A model generated the notes under the pieces. The model was not told the DNA's origin, did not search any database, and was given only the letters and a program-made list of their open reading frames with translations. DNA of 50,139 bases from BJGN01 sp041159865 (lineage in GTDB: Bacteria > Bacteroidota > Bacteroidia > Chitinophagales > Saprospiraceae). Positions 1 through 6,761 of the stretch are shown here, one piece after another (the first letter of the stretch is position 1; each line of letters begins with the position of its first letter). The position numbers and the translations under genes were made by a program. The stretch lies in the NCBI GenBank assembly GCA_041159865.1, contig JBEAXK010000106.1:1-50139 (forward strand), given 5' to 3'.

Positions 1-556
1 TACGGAAATCACGGATGTCCCGAAGACCAACCAATGCGATAGATTGAGGAAAATGTTTAGGACGCGTCTGAAAGCCGTCACGTAATTGCCGCAAGGTGGA
101 AATGAGTACATCGTCATAGAGGGCGTCCACCTCATCAAACAATAAAACCAACGGTTTATCCAATGTATCACACCAATCGGTTAAATAATCACCCAACATG
201 GATGGTCCAGAAATATATTTTGCAATATCTGGAGACAGATTTTCTGTTCCAAGAAAGAACTTTGACATTTTAGCTAATGCCTTGATAAAATTGATATTAG
301 CCGTTTCCACCGATATACTGGTATAACCCGCTGATTCCATTGAGCATACCACCGAGATATAATTTCCTTCTCTATTCAAGCGATGAGCCAGCGCATGTAG
401 AAAAGTGGTTTTACCTGTTTGCCGTGGCGCATGAATGAGAAAATACTGCATATCCTCTATGAGGATGTGTATATTATCATACATATTCCTAAAGGGATCT
501 ACCATGTAGTGCCTTTCCGGATTGCACAGTCCTGTGGTATTAAAGATTCTTCTCAT
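1..556 (-). CDS. AAA-family ATP-binding protein, 5' part only (runs off the left edge)
   Basis: An open frame reads leftward from ATG at 554-556 to the window edge, giving about 185 residues with no stop. It opens MRRIFNTTGLCNPERHYMVD, the usual start of a Bacteroidota AAA-like ATPase family that is often present in several copies. A P-loop APRQTGKT lies at about residues 43-50 and a Walker B strand LVLLFDEVDAL at about 136-146, so it should bind and hydrolyse ATP. The C-terminal half, which in relatives may carry a nuclease-like domain, lies outside the window. The biological role of this family is not established. The coding sequence looks richer in GC than the genes that follow, which together with its isolated position hints at transfer. 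The motifs make the ATPase call safe; the function is unknown. Confidence 0.8.
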   Translation of the reverse strand, partial: MRRIFNTTGLCNPERHYMVDPFRNMYDNIHILIEDMQYFLIHAPRQTGKTTFLHALAHRLNREGNYISVVCSMESAGYTSISVETANINFIKALAKMSKFFLGTENLSPDIAKYISGPSMLGDYLTDWCDTLDKPLVLLFDEVDALYDDVLISTLRQLRDGFQTRPKHFPQSIALVGLRDIRDFR

Positions 557-650
557 TTTGTAAAGATACGCCTTTTAGAACAGGATTACCATCAAGTTTA
601 AGTGATAGCTGGGAAAACAAAATACTATCCCAAATATTGAAACTGCTTCT

Positions 651-852
651 TGTCTGAACTTTGATTTTTTTGATTTTTGTGGTTAATGGGATGGATTACA
701 TTAGATAGAATCAGCTGTGTATAAGATGATGCGTGCTATGCTTTTAGGGAAATATTGGTTGAAATAAAATCTTAGCTAGTCATCAAACTTCTGGAAAACA
801 AAGAACTCATTTATAATCCGTGAAATTCTGTAATCCTTAAAATCCGTGATTC
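651..852. repeat. Degenerate inverted, repeat-like spacer
   Basis: The spacer from 601 to 1040 holds no convincing gene. Its left arm (about 651-700) contains TGTCTGAAC followed by runs of GATTTTT, TTAATGGG and ATGGATTA. Its right arm (815-852) contains three imperfect copies of AATCCGTGAAAT-like units. The reverse complement of the right arm resembles the left arm (TGAA, then GATTTT, GATT, GGATTA), so the two could form an imperfect hairpin. This resembles short dispersed repeats often seen between Bacteroidota genes, but with one copy in view that is inference. Confidence 0.4.
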
Positions 853-1040
853 AAAAATGAGGATTAGGTAATTTTATATTGGAACCTATCAGGGAAATGA
901 CGATCTGCGGAATTGCATCAATGTAATTTTCCAATATTCGAACCATTTATTTGGATGTTAACCCATTTATCATTTATCCATTTCCATTTATTATTCCTAT
1001 TTTTGGTTTCAAGCATTCTTCTCAAACGAATAAATCTGAA

Positions 1041-2099
1041 ATGGAACGAATAAATATTAGTGCTGACTATTCTATTTCTAAAATTATAAAAGGTAGCTGG
1101 CATCTCTCCGGCGGTCATGGTCCCATCATAACTTCTGAGGCCATTGACGATATGCGCGCCTTTGTGGAAGCAGGCATTACGACCTTCGATTGTGCCGATA
1201 TTTATACCGGTGTAGAAGAACTGATTGGAAAATTTTTGAAATCAGAAAAGGATTCGTTCACATCTGGAAATCTTCCTCCCGTTCAGATTCATACCAAATA
1301 TGTACCTGACTATGACGTACTTGGAACGATAAAAAAAAGGGATACAATGGCAATCATAGATCGTTCGTTGAAGCGGTTAGGCGTTGAACAGCTTGACCTG
1401 GTACAATTTGCCTGGTGGGATTATCAATTTCCCAGGTATGTGGAAACCGCAGTTCATTTACATGAACTAAAACAGGCAGGTAAAATCAGACATATTGGCG
1501 TAACCAATTTCGATGCTGCGCATTTAAAGGAAATACAAATGGCTGGCGTACCTGTTGTTGCCAATCAATTACAATATTCCGCACTGGATCATCGCCCAGA
1601 AAATGATATGCATCAACTGGCCAAAGAAACGGGCTTTTTTTATCTGTGCTATGGTGTCATTGCTGGTGGATTTCTAAGTGACAGCTATTTAAATACGTCC
1701 GCTCCCTTAGAACCTCTTGAAAATCGTTCACTTACAAAATATCGACTCATCATTGAGGAGTATGGCGGGTATGATCTTTTTCAGGAGTTACTCTTGATTC
1801 TTCATGAATTGGCAAATAAATACGAGGTCGGAATAGCTGAAATTGCCGCCCGATATATCCTTCAAAAACCACATGTTGGGGGTATTATTATTGGTGCCCG
1901 AAACAGAAAGCATTTAGATAAACTTCTTAAAATACCATCATTTTCTCTTAGTAATGATGATTTATTAGCCATTGAGGGAATGACCCTGCGTTCAAAAGGA
2001 CCTTTGGGACCTGTCTATGAATTAGAAAGAGATAAAAATGGACCTCATGGTGCTATTATGCGCTATAATTTAAATGGACAAACTACCTTGAAGGCATGA
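1041..2099 (+). CDS. Aldo/keto reductase family protein
   Basis: A protein of 352 residues with the TIM-barrel aldo/keto reductase pattern. The open frame extends back to 951, but the ATG at 1041 starts in register with family members, and a TATTTTTG box at 998-1005 lies 36 bases upstream. The catalytic Asp, Tyr and Lys of the family are present (D50 and Y55 in FDCADIY, K86 in HTKY). The position of the usual His, in the strand LDLVQFxWWDY, is Ala124 (codon GCC). The C-terminal barrel strand reads GGIIIGARNRKHLD, which matches the NADP-phosphate binding loop. The stop overlaps the next start as ATGA, so it is translationally coupled to the antiporter gene. The substrate is unknown; the missing His makes a normal reductase reaction uncertain. 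Confidence 0.85.
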   Translation: MERINISADYSISKIIKGSWHLSGGHGPIITSEAIDDMRAFVEAGITTFDCADIYTGVEELIGKFLKSEKDSFTSGNLPPVQIHTKYVPDYDVLGTIKKRDTMAIIDRSLKRLGVEQLDLVQFAWWDYQFPRYVETAVHLHELKQAGKIRHIGVTNFDAAHLKEIQMAGVPVVANQLQYSALDHRPENDMHQLAKETGFFYLCYGVIAGGFLSDSYLNTSAPLEPLENRSLTKYRLIIEEYGGYDLFQELLLILHELANKYEVGIAEIAARYILQKPHVGGIIIGARNRKHLDKLLKIPSFSLSNDDLLAIEGMTLRSKGPLGPVYELERDKNGPHGAIMRYNLNGQTTLKA

Positions 2100-3475
2100 C
2101 CCAGACTACGGCTAAAAACATTGAAAAATTATCATTTTACGGAGGAACAACAGGTGCCATTTTACCTTTTGTCTTTTTCTCCTTTGGAGTAATATATTTA
2201 GCCCTATCTGGTGCACCTGATGAACGAGGATTCTGGCCTGTGCTCATTGGTGCCATTACTTTAGGTTTGCTACTGGCTAAAGACCGAAAATTATATAGCG
2301 AAACCATCATCAACGGGATGGCCCAACCCATAGTCATGGTTATGCTAACTGCCTGGATGCTGGCATCTACCATTGGGGTGTTAATGTCAGAAACGGGATT
2401 TGTAAATGCCTTGCTATGGATGGCAAATCAGTTGCATTTTTCAGCAGCTGGATTTACAGCACTAACTTTCATTATTTGCTGTATTATTTCATTATCAACA
2501 GGTTCCAGTTTTGCAACCATTCTAATTGGAGGTCCCTTACTTTATCCTGCAGGCGGATTATTAGGAGCCGATTTGCCCATATTAGCAGGCGCTATCCTGG
2601 CCGGAGCAACTTTTGGTGATTTTTTTGCACCCATTTCAGATACTACCATAGCCAGCGCTCTAAGTCAGGAAGCAACGATTGGACCCACCGTTAAAAGTAG
2701 ATTAAAATACATATTACCCTTAGCCATCATCGTTTTACCCATCTATTATTTTCTTAGTAAAGCCAATCCTGGAGAAGTAAAGGGAGGTGAAAATCTGACT
2801 GGCGACCCATCAGGTTTACCTATGCTCGTCATACCGGTTTTCGTCATATTTCTTTTCCTAAAAGGGAAACATTTGCTACATGGCTTATTATTAGGGTTAC
2901 TTGCAGGCGTAATACTCGGATTTGTTACAGGATTACTTCCGGTAAATAAAATATTATCCCTTGACCTAGAGAATTTCAGAGCACAAAGCTTTATCATTGA
3001 GGGAATTAACAGGGCAACTGGGATTAGCTTTTTCACCATACTTTTAATGGGCCTGGTAGAAACATTAAAGGGAAGTGGCATCATAGACCGCCTCGTTTCC
3101 TGGGCATCAGAACGAAGTAACAGTTTAAGACAAGCGGAAGGTTGGATTGCTTTTGCAGGAAGTATGGCCGTTCTTTTAACAACCCATAGTATTGTAGCCA
3201 TCCTCATGGTGGCTGAATTTGCGCGGCAAACAGGTGAAAAACAGGGAATTACCCCTATCCGACGAGCTAATATTCTTAGCATGGTAGTTTGTGTATTTCC
3301 TTTCCTTTTTCCTTATTTTATTCCGGTTATCCTTATGGCAAATACTACAAATAGTGGTAAATCGTTTGGCATCGAACAGGTTTCTCCGCTGCAAGCTGGC
3401 ATGTATAATTTCATTTCCTGGGGATTAGCTATAATAACCATTGGCTCCCTTTTATGGAAAAATAAAAATCAATAA
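2096..3475 (+). CDS. NhaC-family Na+/H+ antiporter
   Basis: A 459-residue protein made almost entirely of hydrophobic segments, consistent with 10 to 12 membrane helices in the inner membrane. The motif GDFFAPISDTT at about residues 174-184 is the conserved ion-site signature of the NhaC family, and STGSSFATI at about 134-142 is also typical. The family exchanges Na+ for H+, and some members exchange carboxylates such as malate and lactate. The start overlaps the aldo/keto reductase stop by four bases, and the TIGR04076 gene follows after 11 bases, so the three form one operon. Coupling to a reductase suggests a metabolite antiporter rather than simple sodium export, but this is inference. 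Confidence 0.87.
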   Translation: MTQTTAKNIEKLSFYGGTTGAILPFVFFSFGVIYLALSGAPDERGFWPVLIGAITLGLLLAKDRKLYSETIINGMAQPIVMVMLTAWMLASTIGVLMSETGFVNALLWMANQLHFSAAGFTALTFIICCIISLSTGSSFATILIGGPLLYPAGGLLGADLPILAGAILAGATFGDFFAPISDTTIASALSQEATIGPTVKSRLKYILPLAIIVLPIYYFLSKANPGEVKGGENLTGDPSGLPMLVIPVFVIFLFLKGKHLLHGLLLGLLAGVILGFVTGLLPVNKILSLDLENFRAQSFIIEGINRATGISFFTILLMGLVETLKGSGIIDRLVSWASERSNSLRQAEGWIAFAGSMAVLLTTHSIVAILMVAEFARQTGEKQGITPIRRANILSMVVCVFPFLFPYFIPVILMANTTNSGKSFGIEQVSPLQAGMYNFISWGLAIITIGSLLWKNKNQ

Positions 3476-3486
3476 TTAAAACGATA

Positions 3487-3852
3487 ATGAGCGAAACCAA
3501 TTCCTTGCGATCAGACCAATTTGAACTTTACGACCTACGTGTTGTCGTTGAACAAATAAATGGACATTGCACCTGTAATATGAATATTGGAGATTGTTTT
3601 TATCTGCGTGGCGGAAAATTATCGATGCCTGAAAAATCTGATTTTTGCTTGTATGCCATACAATCTGCTATCCCATTGCTACCCGCTAAACAAAGAAAAA
3701 ATCACCCAGCAGACTGGATGGAAACCGATGCACGGGTAACTTGCCCTGACCCTGCCTGTGGACTAATATTAAGAATAGACAGGGAAGAAATTCGAGTTCT
3801 CAATCATGACGATGTAAGTCCAATACCCTGGGTGGAAGAGAAAGGTAAATAA
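3487..3852 (+). CDS. TIGR04076 family small cysteine-rich protein
   Basis: A soluble protein of 121 residues. Cysteines in HCTCNMNIGDCF and in CPDPACGL, and the segment CLYAIQSAIPLLPAKQR, match the TIGR04076 family, which has no assigned reaction. The cysteine pattern suggests metal binding, but no ligand set is proven. It is the last gene of the operon with the aldo/keto reductase and the NhaC antiporter. After it, an AT-rich imperfect inverted repeat at about 3852-3893 (ATATTTTAAA, then TTTAAAAATAT) may act as a weak transcription stop. Confidence 0.8.
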   Translation: MSETNSLRSDQFELYDLRVVVEQINGHCTCNMNIGDCFYLRGGKLSMPEKSDFCLYAIQSAIPLLPAKQRKNHPADWMETDARVTCPDPACGLILRIDREEIRVLNHDDVSPIPWVEEKGK

Positions 3853-3946
3853 ATATTTTAAACCTTTTATCACCAATTGCTATTTAAAAATATCTTGAGA
3901 GGGATATCTGTTATCCTCACATTTTTTGTTCCCCTTTAAAAGAAAG

Positions 3947-4096
3947 ATGAAATCTGTAAAAAAAAGTGATTTGCCGGAAAAAATATGCGTAACCTGTAAA
4001 AGACCCTTTTCCTGGCGTAAGAAATGGGAAAAGAATTGGGAGGAGGTGAAATATTGTAGTCAAAAATGTAGCCTTAACAAATCTAAAAATGTCTAA
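3947..4096 (+). CDS. DUF2256 domain-containing small zinc-ribbon-like protein
   Basis: A 49-residue protein, too short for usual gene finders, starting at ATG 3947 and ending at TAA 4094-4096. It has two cysteine pairs: CVTC at residues 14-17, followed by KRPFSWRKKWEKNW, then C37 and C41 in YCSQKC. This is the DUF2256 pattern. The last eight bases overlap the start of the photolyase gene, so the two are very likely co-translated. DUF2256 genes are known to neighbour photolyase-related genes of this family, which supports the call. Four cysteines imply a bound zinc or other metal ion; the role is unknown. Confidence 0.9.
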   Translation: MKSVKKSDLPEKICVTCKRPFSWRKKWEKNWEEVKYCSQKCSLNKSKNV

Positions 4097-5564
4097 TACC
4101 GGAATTGTTTTTCCACACCAACTATTTGAAGAAAGCGAGGTATTGAACCAATGTCAAACCATCTATTTAGTTGAAGAATGGTTGTTTTTTCGTCAATATC
4201 ATTTCCATAAAAGAAAAATTGCTCTTCATAGAGCAAGTATGAAATTCTACCAATCTCACCTGGAAAAACTGGGTAAGAAAGTCATCTATATTAATTCTTT
4301 TGATAAAATCAGTGATATCAGGCTATTAATTCCAGCGTTAAAGCAAGGAGGTATAAATCACTTATCGTACATTGAAACCACAGATTATTGGCTGGAAAAA
4401 AGATTGATTTCATCGGCATATAAAAATGATATTGCGTTAAATGCTTTTTCTTCTACCCTTTTTCTCAATACTTTAGAAGAAAACCGTCATTATTTTTCGG
4501 ACAAAAAACGGTTTTTCCAAACTGATTTCTACATCCAACAGAGAAAAAAAAGAAATATTTTATTGGAAGATGCTTCAAAACCTTTAGGGGGAAAATGGTC
4601 TTTTGATGATGAAAACAGATTAAAATATCCCAAAGGGAAAGTACCTCCAAAAACCAATTTCGAGCCGATTAATTCTTTTCATGAAGAGGCCATTGAATAT
4701 ACAAATAAATATTTTTCAAGCAATTATGGGAGCCTGAACCAAACAGATTTTTTTCCTGTCACCTTTCAGGATTGTAAAAAATGGTTGCTACAATTTTTAG
4801 AAAAAAAATTTGAAGCATTTGGAGATTACGAAGATGCTATTTTACAAAATGAAAAATGGTTGAACCATAGTCTGCTTACCCCAATGTTAAATATTGGTTT
4901 GATATCTCCTTCCTATATTTTGACGGAAACCTTACAATATTCTTCAAAAAATCACATTCCACTGAATTCGCTGGAAGGGTTTATTCGTCAAATGGTAGGT
5001 TGGCGGGAATTTATCAGAGCAGTTTATGAATTAAAAGGTAGAGAAGAACGGACAAAAAATTTCTGGGGATTTAAGCGAAAAATACCTGAAAGTTTCTGGA
5101 GAGGAGAAACAGGTATTTTGCCCATCGATTTAACCATAAAAAAAGTATTGGAAACAGGGTATTGCCATCATATTGAGCGACTTATGGTTTTAGGAAATTT
5201 TATGCTACTCTGTGAATTTGATCCCGAAGAGGTATATCGATGGTTTATGGAACTTTTTGTTGATGCCTTTGACTGGGTTATGGTTCCCAATGTTTATGGT
5301 ATGAGCCAGTTTGCCGATGGGGGAATCATGTCAACCAAACCCTATATCAGTGGCAGTAATTATTTAATGAAAATGAGTGATTACCCGAAGGGAGAATGGC
5401 AAGCTGTCTGGGACGGTCTATTTTGGCATTTTATGGATAAACAACGGGCCTTTTTCTTGAAAAATCCGAGATTAGGGATGTTAGTTAGAACTTTTGATAA
5501 AATGTCAGAGGACAAAAAACAAGAACATTTAAAAAATGCTCATTTATATTTAAATAGTTTGTGA
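4089..5564 (+). CDS. Cryptochrome/photolyase of the DPRP family, lacking the Fe-S ligands
   Basis: A 491-residue flavoprotein of the deoxyribodipyrimidine photolyase-related family (the group of PhrB and CryB). The N-terminal domain ends near residue 130; the C-terminal FAD domain includes GFIRQMVGWREFIR, HHIERLMVLGNF, VPNVYGMSQFADGG and NPRLGMLVRTFDKM. PhrB-type members bind a 4Fe-4S cluster through four cysteines, two of them in MSDYCxxC. Here the segment at residues 429-437 is MSDYPKGEW, the loop that carries the next Cys is shortened, and no Cys occurs at the position before the ATP-like IKKVLE helix. The FAD fold appears intact, so light-driven repair or light sensing without a cluster is likely. 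It overlaps DUF2256 by eight bases. Confidence 0.88.
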   Translation: MSNTGIVFPHQLFEESEVLNQCQTIYLVEEWLFFRQYHFHKRKIALHRASMKFYQSHLEKLGKKVIYINSFDKISDIRLLIPALKQGGINHLSYIETTDYWLEKRLISSAYKNDIALNAFSSTLFLNTLEENRHYFSDKKRFFQTDFYIQQRKKRNILLEDASKPLGGKWSFDDENRLKYPKGKVPPKTNFEPINSFHEEAIEYTNKYFSSNYGSLNQTDFFPVTFQDCKKWLLQFLEKKFEAFGDYEDAILQNEKWLNHSLLTPMLNIGLISPSYILTETLQYSSKNHIPLNSLEGFIRQMVGWREFIRAVYELKGREERTKNFWGFKRKIPESFWRGETGILPIDLTIKKVLETGYCHHIERLMVLGNFMLLCEFDPEEVYRWFMELFVDAFDWVMVPNVYGMSQFADGGIMSTKPYISGSNYLMKMSDYPKGEWQAVWDGLFWHFMDKQRAFFLKNPRLGMLVRTFDKMSEDKKQEHLKNAHLYLNSL

Positions 5565-5654
5565 GAATTATCACCTTAGGCAAGCTATGATAAATCGTAT
5601 ATTGTCCCTCCATTCTAGAGTGAACTTAATCAGGAACCTTAAAAAGCCGAAAAG

Positions 5655-6752
5655 ATGAATATAAATAATATTCAAACCGAAATTGACGCAAGTTATCTAT
5701 ACAAAAAACTAAGTATCGTTGAAAAGGATCCAAATGTTGCCCATGTTTTTGCTCAAATGAGTGAAATAGAGTTCAGTCATGCAATTGCCTTTGCTAAAAA
5801 GTTTAATCTCAGCGTTGAAAATCTTCCTAAACCTTCCCTTAGGGCCAGAATTCTAAATAAAATTGGAAAAATTGTCGGTTATGATTACGTGTTAGGCGTT
5901 CTTCTTGATACAGAAAAAAGTATATCTTCTGCCGTTCAGCACGCCAGAAACAGCTCAAATTCACAAAGTTCCATTTCAGATACTGCCCATGTGACCATTC
6001 TTAAAAACATTTTAAATAACCATAAAAATATTTCCAGTGATAATCTGGCAAGGTTCGAGAAAAAACACCGTTCTGTAGGGGGAAATGCTCTAAGAGCGGC
6101 TGTTCTGGGTGGTAACGATGGGCTGGTCTCCAATTTCAGTTTGGTAATGGGTATAGCAGGTGCGACGAGTGGACGTGAAGAAATTTTATTGACCGGACTG
6201 GCAGGTTTACTTGCTGGTGCTTTATCGATGGCTCTTGGTGAATGGATTTCTGTAAAAAGTTCCCAGGAACTTTATGAAAACCAAATGGATTTAGAAATGG
6301 AGGAGTTGGAAACCAATCCTGAAGGTGAGGAAAAGGAGCTTGCACTCATTTATATGACCAAAGGTATTCCAGAAGCCCAGGCCATGCAAATGGCCAAAGA
6401 AATTATGTTAGATAAAGGACAGGCACACGAAATATTAGTCAGGGAAGAACTGGGCATAAATGTGGATGAGTTAAAAGGTTCTGCCATGGAAGCAGCGGTC
6501 ACCTCTTTTATTTTATTCGCCATTGGAGCCATTTTACCCGTTATTCCTTTCTTTTTTATAGGTGGTACTCTGGCAATAATACTGAGCGCCACATTAAGTG
6601 CCATAGGACTGTTCATCATTGGAGCCGCTATTACCTTGTTCACAGGAAAGAATATTCTTTTCTCAGGATTAAGGCAAGTTGCCTTTGGATTATTTGCAGC
6701 TGCCATAACCTTTGGCATAGGACATTTAATAGGCGTTTCCATCGCCGGTTAA
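5655..6752 (+). CDS. Ferritin-like domain fused to VIT1/CCC1 iron transporter (MbfA-like)
   Basis: A 365-residue inner-membrane protein. Residues 1-130 form a rubrerythrin/ferritin-like helical domain with candidate iron ligands E9, E39 and H42 (an ExxH motif), E87, and D109/H112 where a second ExxH is usual. From about residue 140 the VIT1/CCC1 domain follows: GGNDGLVSNFSLVMGIAGA, a second helix with ALSMALGEWISVKS, a cytoplasmic metal-binding helical stretch rich in Glu (about 205-260), and three C-terminal helices. Known MbfA proteins export iron and protect against iron and peroxide stress. The gene lies 9 bases upstream of a P-type ATPase and is probably co-transcribed with it. The D-for-E change at the second iron motif deserves caution. 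Confidence 0.88.
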   Translation: MNINNIQTEIDASYLYKKLSIVEKDPNVAHVFAQMSEIEFSHAIAFAKKFNLSVENLPKPSLRARILNKIGKIVGYDYVLGVLLDTEKSISSAVQHARNSSNSQSSISDTAHVTILKNILNNHKNISSDNLARFEKKHRSVGGNALRAAVLGGNDGLVSNFSLVMGIAGATSGREEILLTGLAGLLAGALSMALGEWISVKSSQELYENQMDLEMEELETNPEGEEKELALIYMTKGIPEAQAMQMAKEIMLDKGQAHEILVREELGINVDELKGSAMEAAVTSFILFAIGAILPVIPFFFIGGTLAIILSATLSAIGLFIIGAAITLFTGKNILFSGLRQVAFGLFAAAITFGIGHLIGVSIAG

Positions 6753-6761
6753 CCTTCATTT

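Noticed and set aside
419..601. A 60-residue plus-strand open frame in the AAA ATPase region
   Set aside because: It is antisense to the P-loop coding region, which has coherent Walker A and B motifs on the minus strand.
2746..3282. A 178-residue open frame on the minus strand inside the NhaC antiporter gene
   Set aside because: It is the antisense shadow of a membrane protein gene with clear NhaC motifs; its composition is unnatural and it has no promoter or family features.
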